From Chroococcidiopsidaceae cyanobacterium CP_BM_RX_35 (GTDB taxonomy: Bacteria > Cyanobacteriota > Cyanobacteriia > Cyanobacteriales > Chroococcidiopsidaceae): DNA of 8,485 nt. The translations under genes and the position numbers were made by a program. Location of the stretch: contig JAFAVL010000654.1 of assembly GCA_019242465.1 (NCBI GenBank), forward strand, positions 1 to 8,485, given 5' to 3'. Numbering within the stretch: the first letter of the stretch is position 1; each line of letters starts with the position of its first letter. Below, piece by piece: positions 1 through 6,516 of the stretch. The notes beneath the pieces are model-generated. The model made no database searches and had not been told where the DNA came from. It saw only the letters and a list, made by a program, of their open reading frames with translations.

Positions 1-463
1 GCGATAGGTCAATTCCTAACTGTTTTGACGCTTGTTCTACTTGGCGGCAAAGAATGTAGGCGGTGTGTGTATTGCCAGTAGTAAAGCGGTCGAACTCTAA
101 CTTGATGTTGCGGACTTGTTTGTTCTCCTGCAGATTGAAGTTCTCAAAAATGATCGAAGAGAAGCCGCCTAAAGCGGTAATATTGATGCCGTGCTTTTGG
201 GCGTGAGCCATGGCATTCAGGACTTTGCGCGTTGCGGCTTTAATCCGGCGCGTCGCCAGCATTTCTGGGAGAAAGCAGGACTCCACATAACGACCTTCAA
301 TCTTCTGTCCAGTAATACTGGTGACAGTGATGTGATCGACAATCTGCGGCGGAGCGCTACACCAAAAGTCTAGCCCTTGGTCAGCGTATTCTGGATAGCC
401 TAATTCTTTAGCTACCGCTTGGGCATGTTCTAAACTGTTAAGGTGACCGATTAAACCAAACAT
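1..463 (-). CDS. aar: Long-chain acyl-ACP reductase (AAR), N-terminal 154 residues, cut by the left edge
   Basis: AAR reduces acyl-ACP to fatty aldehyde with NADPH, the first step of cyanobacterial alkane synthesis; the aldehyde goes to ADO. My translation of the minus strand from ATG 461-463 is open to the left edge. It starts [15 protein letters not shown] and contains YADQGLDFW (residues 26-34), [13 protein letters not shown] (57-69), [14 protein letters not shown] (80-93), [11 protein letters not shown] (99-109) and [11 protein letters not shown] (126-136). These match the Synechococcus PCC 7942 enzyme (341 residues) without gaps, as I remember it. The nucleotide-binding motif and catalytic cysteine of the family lie beyond the window. 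No strong Shine-Dalgarno precedes the ATG, but the family start agrees exactly. It lies downstream of ado on the same strand, 262 bases away. Identity is very likely; completeness cannot be judged. Confidence 0.95.
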   Translation of the reverse strand, partial: MFGLIGHLNSLEHAQAVAKELGYPEYADQGLDFWCSAPPQIVDHITVTSITGQKIEGRYVESCFLPEMLATRRIKAATRKVLNAMAHAQKHGINITALGGFSSIIFENFNLQENKQVRNIKLEFDRFTTGNTHTAYILCRQVEQASKQLGIDLS

Positions 464-489
464 GAAGTACTTTATTTAGACCTGAGCTG

Positions 490-535
490 AGGGAGAGGGG
501 GAGTAGGGGAGTAGGGGAGCAGGGGGCAGGGGGAG
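490..535 (+). repeat. G-rich octamer-like repeat, left arm of an inverted pair
   Basis: Five G runs occur at 497-501, 506-509, 514-517, 522-526 and 529-533, separated by AGTA, AGTA, AGCA and CA, so the unit is roughly AGTAGGGG. Bases 513-532 are the exact reverse complement of 691-710. The plus strand meets the G-quadruplex pattern. In the ado-aar transcript this arm is read as C-rich RNA, just ahead of aar. Confidence 0.85.
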
Positions 536-687
536 AAAAACACTATTCCATTGCTTGTTATCAGGCAGAAGTTTCTAGGAATAGTTGACTTGAGACTCCG
601 CCCTCTAAGCCAGAATGGAAGCTAGAGCTTTACAGAAGCGTCCCCTTGGCAGAGCTGAGGAACAAAGTACAATATTTTTACTGTCTT

Positions 688-724
688 GCTCCCCTGCCCC
701 CTGCTCCCCTGCCCCCCTGCCTCC
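688..724 (-). repeat. C-rich partner repeat directly after the ado stop codon
   Basis: The plus strand is C-rich, so the ado-sense strand is G-rich, with runs of six, four, five and four G separated by CA, AGCA and CA. Bases 691-710 pair perfectly with 513-532 across a 158-base spacer. The repeat begins two bases after the ado stop (726-728), so it lies in the ado 3' untranslated region or the ado-aar spacer. It could fold as a quadruplex or as the stem of a long hairpin. Confidence 0.85.
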
Positions 725-725
725 A

Positions 726-1421
726 TTAGGCAGCTTGCAGTCCGTAGGCGGATAAGCGCATAATATCGCGAGTCGTAAAGCCAATATTACTCAAAGCCTC
801 GCCGTACTGGATCATGAAGTCTTCAACTAAAGCTTCTCTTTCCATAGCTAGCGTGCGGGCATCGTCCTCTACCTGTTTGAGCATCTGCCAAACTAGGGGC
901 AGGTTTTGGCGATTAGCTTGCTCTAGTTCAGTTTTGGCGTCGGCAAAGTGGTCTTTGAGCCAGACTTCACCAAAGTTGAGATGGCTGTACTCATCTTGAA
1001 CAACGCCTTCAGTGATTTTTCGGGCAAAAGCGTCGGCGACAGGGATGTAGATGTTGTAAGCGGCGATCGCAAAGCACTCGATAATCAACGCCTGAATCAG
1101 CAAGCAAGTCACGACTTGTCCTGATTCTGCTGCTTGTTGAAAATTCTGGTGCAGTCCGGCAAAAAACTCACGAGCGAATTTTAGATCCGGCGTCACCTGG
1201 AGATTCCGACCACAAGCTTCAAAACCCTTTTTGTGGCGACTCTCCATCTTAGATAAGCGAATCAGGTCATCCTTGTGTTCCGGCAGCAGTTCAGCTAATC
1301 GGATGTAATTTTCGTGGGCTTCTTGTTCCCCTTCAATCACAATCGCGTTAATGCGACTATAAGCGTCCTTATAGGCGGTGCTGTGGAAATCGATTTCGGA
1401 GCTGGCAGCAATTTGCTGCAT
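726..1421 (-). CDS. ado: Aldehyde-deformylating oxygenase (ADO, alkane synthase)
   Basis: ADO is a soluble ferritin-like di-iron enzyme that converts a Cn fatty aldehyde to a Cn-1 alkane or alkene plus formate, using O2 and electrons from ferredoxin. From ATG 1419-1421 the protein has 231 residues, the length of the Synechococcus PCC 7942 enzyme, and aligns with it from residue 1. All six expected iron ligands are present: Glu32 (IEGEQEA), Glu60 and His63 (KMESRH), Glu115 (LIIECFA), Glu144 and His147 (DEYSH). A GTG at 1431-1433 would add four residues, but it overlaps the AGGAG ribosome-binding site (1433-1437), which instead sits 11 bases before the ATG. The gene is followed on the same strand by aar, its aldehyde supplier, and is divergent from the permease gene. 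No convincing sigma-70 promoter was seen upstream. Confidence 0.97.
   Translation of the reverse strand: MQQIAASSEIDFHSTAYKDAYSRINAIVIEGEQEAHENYIRLAELLPEHKDDLIRLSKMESRHKKGFEACGRNLQVTPDLKFAREFFAGLHQNFQQAAESGQVVTCLLIQALIIECFAIAAYNIYIPVADAFARKITEGVVQDEYSHLNFGEVWLKDHFADAKTELEQANRQNLPLVWQMLKQVEDDARTLAMEREALVEDFMIQYGEALSNIGFTTRDIMRLSAYGLQAA
1063..1070. repeat. HIP1 octamer GCGATCGC within ado
   Basis: An exact palindromic HIP1 site in the ado coding region. HIP1 is strongly over-represented in many cyanobacterial genomes. Confidence 0.9.
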
Positions 1422-1432
1422 AGGTCTATTCA

Positions 1433-1437
1433 CTCCT
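1433..1437 (-). promoter_or_regulatory. Ribosome-binding site of ado
   Basis: AGGAG on the minus strand, 11 bases before ATG 1419-1421. Its last base is the first base of the alternative GTG start, so that GTG cannot be served by it. This decides the start in favour of the ATG. Confidence 0.7.
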
Positions 1438-1615
1438 GTTAACGTGTGAACTAGCTGAGTCTGATCGTGTCAACCTTTGTCAGTGTAACTTTCAAACTGC
1501 TTCAGATTGACTTAACAAGCACATATGATATCCGTTATATGTCGTAATAGCATACTGTGCATCAGGGAAAATATCACCTTTGATTCTAAAAGCCGATGTT
1601 GTCACGTTAATATCT

Positions 1616-2449
1616 ATGCTTAAACTTCAGATAAGAGACAGCACAACGAGATTTTGGGGGCAGATGAGTCTGATTGTGCTACTAATTGGGGCGATAGTGG
1701 TATTACTGCCGCTCGGCATTGTCTTTCTGACTTCGTTTGCCCCTCCTGGTGCAACTCCTGATCTTTTGCCTAAAAGTTGGTCTTGGGTCAACTATCAGGA
1801 CGCTTGGCAGCGTGGCAAGTTCCTGCTGGCTTTCGCTAATTCTAGCCTAGTAGCTTTGGCAGTAACCGGGTTTCAGATTGCTACCTCCGCAACGGCCGGC
1901 TATGCTCTGGCTCGGCTGCACTTTCGAGGGCGACAAGCGCTGCTGCTAATTGTTTTGGCGACGCTGGTGATTCCATTTCAGCTTTTGGTCATTCCGATTT
2001 TTCTCGTCCTTAAATGGGGACACCTGATCAATACCTACTGGGCTCTGATTCTGCCGACAGCTGCTAACGGATTTGGAATTTTCTTACTAAGGCAGTATTT
2101 TCAGACAGTGCCAGTGGAATTGGAAGAGGCAGCTGCCTTAGATGGGGCAAATCGGCTGCAAATTTTGTGGCGAGTGATATTACCACTGTCTCGTCCAGCT
2201 TTGGTGACGCTGTTTCTGTTCACGTTTATTGGTGAATGGAATGACTTGTTTAAGCCTTTAGTCTTTACGACACGACCAGAGTTAAGGACAGTGCAATTGG
2301 CATTGGCAGAGTTTCAGGAGCAATTTACGAATAACTGGCCGCTACTGATGGCAGCCGTGGTGATCGCGACTGTGCCAGTGATACTCATATTTCTCGTTGG
2401 TCAACGACAGTTTATTCGAGGTATTGCCACAACTGGGATTAAGAATTGA
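1616..2449 (+). CDS. ABC transporter permease, MalG-like carbohydrate family
   Basis: This is an inner-membrane subunit of a binding-protein-dependent importer, most like the MalG/UgpE type that carries sugars or related osmolytes. From ATG 1616 it has 277 residues, normal for the family. Six hydrophobic segments are visible at about residues 17-41, 70-98, 108-133, 140-160, 191-212 and 241-262. The EAA loop that docks to the ATPase begins at residue 170 (EEAAALDGANRLQIL) with its conserved glycine at 177. In-frame TTG 1580 would add 12 residues and ATG 1664 would remove 16; neither has a clear ribosome-binding site, so the start is uncertain. No partner permease, binding protein or ATPase lies in the window, so the substrate cannot be told. 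The 3' end overlaps the opposing gene by 11 bases. Function class is secure. Confidence 0.88.
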   Translation: MLKLQIRDSTTRFWGQMSLIVLLIGAIVVLLPLGIVFLTSFAPPGATPDLLPKSWSWVNYQDAWQRGKFLLAFANSSLVALAVTGFQIATSATAGYALARLHFRGRQALLLIVLATLVIPFQLLVIPIFLVLKWGHLINTYWALILPTAANGFGIFLLRQYFQTVPVELEEAAALDGANRLQILWRVILPLSRPALVTLFLFTFIGEWNDLFKPLVFTTRPELRTVQLALAEFQEQFTNNWPLLMAAVVIATVPVILIFLVGQRQFIRGIATTGIKN

Positions 2450-3545
2450 ATGCGTTTTCCTGAATCTGGAAGCGGATGGTGCGAGCACCTTCACTTGTGG
2501 TAGGATTTCCTAGCTGAATTTCCACCACTTCACCAGCTAAAGATTCCAGGCAACCTAAAAGCGATCGCAGGTGAGGGGTACTGGCACCAGTATCCACATA
2601 GAGTCGGTCGGCTAGACTGCCAATCCGCTTCCAGGTTGTGTAGAGTTTAGCGATCGTTGCCTCTAGTACAGATGCCTGATTCACCAGGTCAGCGGCTGTG
2701 TTGATACACCCTAGCCGTAGGGCTTCCTCTAGCGCTCTCTCCATGTCGAGGGCTGCATCATTGAGGGCTTGGACTTGGGTAGCAGCGTTGAGGTATTTTG
2801 CGAGGCAACGAGCCTCTGTTGTGACCTGTTTGAGCGTATCTACGTCAGGATGCTCAGAGACTTCCTGTTGCAGAGCTGTTTGGTGGGAGGCTGGTAGTTT
2901 TTCCATTTCCCGCACCAGTGGAGCTAGGTAACGAGTGGGAAGGGAATGTTCGACGGCTTTAGCTTTAACTGTATCAGGTAGTAGTTCTGAAGACATGGCT
3001 GTCCATTCATCAGCCAGTTGCCGCACTTCTCGCCGGGTGATGCGATCACCGTTACGTGCTGCACCAGTTACTAGTTGTTGCACTTCTGGATCAGCCTTGG
3101 CTGTTTCAATAAAAGCTCGTTTACTGAAGCATCTCACAGATGCTGGATCAAGCTGTCCCTGCTCCATCAAGGTATCGGCACTGTTAGCTAGCTGAATCAT
3201 AGAATAAGCCTGGCTTTTGCTAATCTCCCGCTCTTTTAGCCAGTTGAGAAAGCCACTGCCACGTCCGTCTCCAGTTTTTTTCTCGCGATCTCGCACAGCT
3301 CGCAGAATCCGTCCCCGCCAGATCTCGGTTTGCAAGTCAAAGCGATCGCACACTTGCCAAGCCGTATCTACCTGTTGCTGAAACTCTTGCTCTGGGAGCT
3401 GTTCATCCTCTGGGTCAGGTAGCTGAAAATTCAGCTCAGCTGACCCTTCTAGGGCAGCTGCTAGGTCAACGAACTCGAACTGCCGTGACAAAGCGGCGGA
3501 TCGCGGCTCGACTTCGTCAGTATGAGAATCAAGGGACTTTACCAT
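2439..3545 (-). CDS. Uncharacterised protein with a possible DUF3102/ParB-like helix-turn-helix segment
   Basis: I do not recognise this gene with certainty. From ATG 3543-3545 the protein has 368 residues; an upstream TTG would add three. It is soluble and charged, with no signal peptide or membrane segment. Residues 40-58 are acidic and Gln-rich. Residues 60-125 (AWQVCDRFDLQTEIWRGRIL, then FLNWLKEREISKSQAYSMIQLA) resemble the DNA-binding-type segment of DUF3102-like proteins, where a short helix pair follows a Trp-Leu motif. Residues 168-182 (RITRREVRQLADEW) recall a ParB-like motif. Residues 220-310 look mostly alpha-helical, perhaps coiled coil, and the end (335-365) looks like beta strand. 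The complete frame and cyanobacterial base use suggest a genuine gene. It lies downstream of cynS on the same strand, 92 bases away, and could be read through from it. A regulatory or chromosome-associated role is a guess. Confidence 0.75.
   Translation of the reverse strand: MVKSLDSHTDEVEPRSAALSRQFEFVDLAAALEGSAELNFQLPDPEDEQLPEQEFQQQVDTAWQVCDRFDLQTEIWRGRILRAVRDREKKTGDGRGSGFLNWLKEREISKSQAYSMIQLANSADTLMEQGQLDPASVRCFSKRAFIETAKADPEVQQLVTGAARNGDRITRREVRQLADEWTAMSSELLPDTVKAKAVEHSLPTRYLAPLVREMEKLPASHQTALQQEVSEHPDVDTLKQVTTEARCLAKYLNAATQVQALNDAALDMERALEEALRLGCINTAADLVNQASVLEATIAKLYTTWKRIGSLADRLYVDTGASTPHLRSLLGCLESLAGEVVEIQLGNPTTSEGARTIRFQIQENAFNS
2561..2568. repeat. HIP1 octamer in the 3' part of the unknown gene
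   Basis: Exact GCGATCGC. A near match (GCGATCGT) lies some 90 bases further right. Confidence 0.9.
3342..3349. repeat. HIP1 octamer in the 5' part of the unknown gene
   Basis: Exact GCGATCGC, overlapping the codons around Cys66-Asp67 of the unknown protein. Confidence 0.9.
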
Positions 3546-3609
3546 TAGAAGCAACTAACACGCCATATCTGGCATATTATTGCATGTTATTTTCAGGGCA
3601 ACACTCTAA

Positions 3610-3627
3610 GGGTAGTGCTTCTTACCC
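3610..3627. terminator. Weak hairpin just after cynS
   Basis: GGGTA (3610-3614) and TACCC (3623-3627) form a five-pair stem with an eight-base loop, about 10 bases past the cynS stop. There is no U tract on the cynS-sense strand, so intrinsic termination is doubtful. It may be an RNA end or nothing. Confidence 0.25.
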
Positions 3628-3637
3628 CTCTTTCCCT

Positions 3638-4078
3638 TTACCACTTCTTATAGGGCAGAAACTTCCCAGACATAATGACTTTGACGCGATCACCTTTGGG
3701 ATCTTCCTCTTTTTCGACATCCAAAGTGAAGTCAATGGCGCTCATGATTCCATCACCAAACTTTTCATGAATCACGGCTTTGAGCGGCATGCCGTACACC
3801 TGCATAATTTCATAGAGACGATAGATTAAAGGGTCAGTCGGCACTACAGGACCAAGTCCTTTAAGAGGAAAGTCTGTGAGTTCTTTAATATATTTCGAGT
3901 CAAGCCCTAAAGCATAGAGCAGTTTACTCGCCTCTTCTTCAGAAGCACTAGCTTGACGGTGAATTACAGATGCAATCCATACCTCGTCACGTCCAATCAT
4001 CTTTTCTAAATCGTTAAAGCTTAGTCCTTTGTTTTTTTTTGCAGCCAAGAGAATTTGAGTAATTTCGGAAATAGACAC
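3638..4078 (-). CDS. cynS: Cyanase (cyanate hydratase)
   Basis: Cyanase catalyses the bicarbonate-dependent breakdown of cyanate to ammonia and CO2 in the cytoplasm, as a homodecamer in E. coli. The protein has 146 residues, ten fewer than the E. coli enzyme. Residues 1-75 form the helix-turn-helix-like N-terminal domain. The catalytic domain holds Arg87 and Glu90 ([11 protein letters not shown]) and Ser113 ([10 protein letters not shown]), equivalent to E. coli Arg96, Glu99 and Ser122, and ends in GKFLPYKKW. The start is GTG 4076-4078, supported by AAGGA at 4086-4090 seven bases upstream; no later ATG fits the family N-terminus. Unlike some cyanobacteria, no cynABD cyanate transporter genes adjoin it here. 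A likely NtcA-type promoter (4105-4146) implies induction under nitrogen limitation. Confidence 0.97.
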   Translation of the reverse strand: MSISEITQILLAAKKNKGLSFNDLEKMIGRDEVWIASVIHRQASASEEEASKLLYALGLDSKYIKELTDFPLKGLGPVVPTDPLIYRLYEIMQVYGMPLKAVIHEKFGDGIMSAIDFTLDVEKEEDPKGDRVKVIMSGKFLPYKKW

Positions 4079-4085
4079 TTAAAAA

Positions 4086-4090
4086 TCCTT
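4086..4090 (-). promoter_or_regulatory. Ribosome-binding site of cynS
   Basis: AAGGA on the minus strand, seven bases before the GTG codon; it is the main support for this non-ATG start. Confidence 0.7.
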
Positions 4091-4104
4091 CATCCAATGG
4101 AGAA

Positions 4105-4146
4105 ATCATACGTGTAATAACGCAAATTTTTTGTAACATATCACAC
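4105..4146 (-). promoter_or_regulatory. Candidate NtcA-activated promoter of cynS
   Basis: On the minus strand, GTG-N8-TAC (bases 4146 down to 4133) is followed after exactly 22 bases by TATGAT (4110 down to 4105). NtcA, the cyanobacterial nitrogen regulator, binds GTA-N8-TAC centred near -41.5, about 22 bases before a -10 box of form TAN3T. Only the third base of the first half-site departs from consensus, and the flanks extend to T...A. No good -35 box is present, as expected of this promoter class. Transcription would begin near 4098, giving a leader of about 20 bases that includes the ribosome-binding site. Cyanase genes are known nitrogen-controlled targets in some cyanobacteria; binding here is inferred. 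Confidence 0.5.
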
Positions 4147-4157
4147 ATAAAATCAAG

Positions 4158-4185
4158 AAAAAATCCCCCACTTGAGGGTAGGGGA
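4158..4185 (-). terminator. Intrinsic terminator of the psaA-psaB operon
   Basis: On the minus strand, TCCCCTAC and GTGGGGGA form an eight-pair stem (one G-T wobble) with a six-base loop, followed directly by six U. Stem arms are 4178-4185 and 4164-4171; the U tract is 4163-4158. It lies 28 bases past the psaB stop and 11 bases before the cynS regulatory site, so it separates the two units. Confidence 0.88.
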
Positions 4186-4213
4186 CTTTATCTAATCTAG
4201 CTAAGTGTTAGCT

Positions 4214-6439
4214 CTAGCCGAACTTACCGGCCGTTGAGGCGATGAGGAAGGCCGCAAAGGTCAGGATATAGCCAACCGCAAAGTGGGCTAGACCAACTAG
4301 ACGACCTTGGACGATGGACATAGCGACAGGCTTGTCCTTCCAGCGAATCAGATTCGCTAGTGGAGTGCGCTCGTGTGCCCAGACCAGAGTTTCAATTAAC
4401 TCTTGCCAGTAACCTCTCCAGGAGATGAGGAACATGAAGCCAGTAGCCCAGACTAAGTGTCCGAACAGGAACATCCAAGACCAGACTGCCAGGTTATTCA
4501 TGCCATAGGGGTTATAACCATTGATCAACTGAGCTGAATACAGCCACAGGTAATCGCGCAGCCAACCCATCAGGTAAGTTGAGGATTCGTTGAACTGAGC
4601 TACGTTGCCTTGCCAGATACCTAAATGCTTCCAGTGCCAGTAGAAAGTAACCCATCCAATGGTGTTCAGCATCCAGAACATCGCGAGGTAGAAAGCATCC
4701 CAAGCGGAGATATCGCAAGTGCCACCCCGACCAGGACCATCGCAGGGGAAGGAGTAGCCGAAGTCCTTCTTGTCAGGCATCAGCTTCGAGCCACGAGCAT
4801 CCAAAGCACCCTTGACCAGGATCAAGGTAGTGGTATGCAGACCTAGCGCGAAAGCGTGGTGGACGAGGAAATCGCCAGGACCAATGGTTAAGAACAGAGA
4901 GTTGGTGCTGTTGTTAATAGCATCTAGCCAGCCTGGTAACCAGACGTTACCGTAGTTGGGCCATGCTGTAGTCGCAATACTGTCTGGATTTGACAGCAAC
5001 GTGTTTAGCCCATACAGCACCTTGCCATGAGAAGCTTGGACAAACTGAGCAAACACTGGCTCAATCAGGATTTGCTTTTCTGGCGTGCCAAAGGCTACCA
5101 CAACGTCATTGTGGACATACAAGCCTAAGGTGTGGAAGCCCAAGAACAGCGAAACCCAACTGAGGTGGGAGATGATCGCCTCTTTGTGCTTCAGCACCCG
5201 GTCTAGCACGTTGCCCTTGTTTTGTTCAGGATCGTAGTCTCTCACCCAGAAAATTCCTGCGTGAGCAAAAGCACCCACCATCAAGAACCCAGCAATGTAC
5301 TGGTGGTGAGTATAAAGAGCTGCCTGCGTTGTGTAATCCTGCCCTATGAAAGCATAGGGAGGCATTGCATACATGTGCTGCGCCACTAGGGAAGTGATGG
5401 TTCCCAGTGCTGCCAGTGCTAGAGACAACTGGAAGTGCAGGGAGTTGTTGATTGTGTCGTACAGCCCTTGGTGAGGCAAGTTGAACTGACCTTCTGTTTT
5501 GGTACCAAAGAAGTTCTTGGCGTTCAGCATTTCTTTGATGCTGTGACCAATCCCAAAGTTGGTCCGGTACATGTGACCAGCAACGATGAAGAGCACGGCG
5601 ATCGCCAAGTGGTGGTGCGCCATATCCGTCAGCCACAGTGACTGAGTCTGAGGATGGAAGCCTCCCAAGAAGGTGAGAATTGCTGTTCCTGCACCTTGTG
5701 ATGTACCGAAGATATGCTCTGCTGTGTCTGGGTTAGCAGCGTAGGCACCCCAATTACCTGTGAAGAAGGGCTTTAATCCTTCTGGATGCGGCAGTGTCGT
5801 CAGGAAGTTATCCCAACCCACATGCTGTCCGCGAGATTCTGGGATTGCCACATGCACCAAGTGACCTGTCCAAGCCAGAGAACTGACTCCAAATAGACCT
5901 GCCAGGTGGTGGTTCAGCCGAGGCTCAGCACTCTTAAACCAGGACAGACTCGGGCGAAACTTGGGCTGTAAGTGTAGCCAGCCAGCGAATAAGAACACTG
6001 CCGACAGCACCAACAAGAACACTGAACCCATATAAAGGTCATTGTTCGTCCGCATCCCAATGGTGTACCACCAGTGGTAAACACCAGAGTAAGCAATGTT
6101 TACTGGGTAGGTAGCGCCACCTTGAGTGAACGCATCGACTGCGGCTTTACCAAAGTGAGGGTCCCAAATCGCGTGGGCGATGGGACGGACATTGAGCGGA
6201 TCTTTAATCCACTGCTCGAAGTTACCTTGCCAGGCGACGTGGAACAGGAGGCTGGAGGCCCACAAAAAGATGATTGCCACATGACCGAAGTGGGTAGCGA
6301 AGAGCTTTTGGTAAAGATTCTCCTCCGTCATGCCATCGTGGCTTTCAAAGTCGTGAGCCGTGGCAATCCCATACCAGAGCCGACGTGTGGTCGGATCTTG
6401 GGCGAGGTCCTGGCTAAATTTGGGAAATTTAGTTGCCAT
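4214..6439 (-). CDS. psaB: Photosystem I P700 chlorophyll a apoprotein A2 (PsaB)
   Basis: PsaB pairs with PsaA to form the PSI core in the thylakoid, holding P700, antenna chlorophylls, a quinone and half of FX. The family start [16 protein letters not shown] lies at ATG 6437-6439, giving 741 residues; ATG 6458-6460 would add seven non-family residues. Eleven membrane helices are expected. Cys566 and Cys575 ([13 protein letters not shown]) bind FX, and His661 (FLFGHLVW) is the P700 axial ligand. Loops at about 306-328 and 491-499 are longer than in Synechocystis (731 residues) and match the Nostoc/Thermosynechococcus form. Odd point: Phe728 (ILTFAAFL) stands where homologues I remember have Tyr. 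The gene is 77 bases downstream of psaA and followed by a strong terminator. AGGA lies 13 bases upstream, rather far for a ribosome-binding site. Confidence 0.98.
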   Translation of the reverse strand: MATKFPKFSQDLAQDPTTRRLWYGIATAHDFESHDGMTEENLYQKLFATHFGHVAIIFLWASSLLFHVAWQGNFEQWIKDPLNVRPIAHAIWDPHFGKAAVDAFTQGGATYPVNIAYSGVYHWWYTIGMRTNNDLYMGSVFLLVLSAVFLFAGWLHLQPKFRPSLSWFKSAEPRLNHHLAGLFGVSSLAWTGHLVHVAIPESRGQHVGWDNFLTTLPHPEGLKPFFTGNWGAYAANPDTAEHIFGTSQGAGTAILTFLGGFHPQTQSLWLTDMAHHHLAIAVLFIVAGHMYRTNFGIGHSIKEMLNAKNFFGTKTEGQFNLPHQGLYDTINNSLHFQLSLALAALGTITSLVAQHMYAMPPYAFIGQDYTTQAALYTHHQYIAGFLMVGAFAHAGIFWVRDYDPEQNKGNVLDRVLKHKEAIISHLSWVSLFLGFHTLGLYVHNDVVVAFGTPEKQILIEPVFAQFVQASHGKVLYGLNTLLSNPDSIATTAWPNYGNVWLPGWLDAINNSTNSLFLTIGPGDFLVHHAFALGLHTTTLILVKGALDARGSKLMPDKKDFGYSFPCDGPGRGGTCDISAWDAFYLAMFWMLNTIGWVTFYWHWKHLGIWQGNVAQFNESSTYLMGWLRDYLWLYSAQLINGYNPYGMNNLAVWSWMFLFGHLVWATGFMFLISWRGYWQELIETLVWAHERTPLANLIRWKDKPVAMSIVQGRLVGLAHFAVGYILTFAAFLIASTAGKFG
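5598..5605. repeat. HIP1 octamer in psaB
   Basis: Exact GCGATCGC in the longer palindrome GGCGATCGCC, encoding Ala-Ile-Ala within HHLAIAVLF. psaA has the same site at the matching codons. Confidence 0.9.
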
Positions 6440-6461
6440 GTCTTTTACTAAATCCTGCATT

Positions 6462-6511
6462 TAGCTATCAGCTATCAGCTCTTTTGGCTAAGATCTGACC
6501 GCTGATAGCTA
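6462..6511. repeat. Inverted GATAGCT-type repeat in the psaA-psaB spacer
   Basis: TAGCTATCAGC (6462-6472) is the exact reverse complement of 6501-6511. A second, overlapping copy of the unit (6470-6479) also pairs with 6501-6510, so two alternative stems of 11 or 10 pairs share one arm, with loops of 28 or 21 bases. The left arm is a tandem of AGCTATC with period seven. It fills much of the 77-base spacer. It could act in mRNA processing or stability, or be a remnant of a dispersed repeat. There is no U tract, so it is not an obvious terminator. Confidence 0.75.
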
Positions 6512-6516
6512 GAATC

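Noticed and set aside
1422..1433. GTG start adding four residues to ADO
   Set aside because: The GTG overlaps the AGGAG ribosome-binding site, and the ATG at 1419-1421 gives the exact family length and N-terminus.
1438..1615. Promoters in the divergent ado/permease gap
   Set aside because: TTGACA-like and TATAAT-like hexamers exist on both strands (for example TTGACT at 1507-1512 and a near-palindrome at 1522-1541), but none are paired at 16-18 bases, so no promoter is called.
3485..3829. Plus-strand reading frame across the cynS 3' end
   Set aside because: It overlaps conserved cynS and the start of the unknown gene on the other strand and has no recognisable protein features.
6440..6460. 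Upstream ATG adding seven residues to PsaB
   Set aside because: The extra residues do not match the family and there is no ribosome-binding site before that [11 protein letters not shown] is the usual PsaB start.
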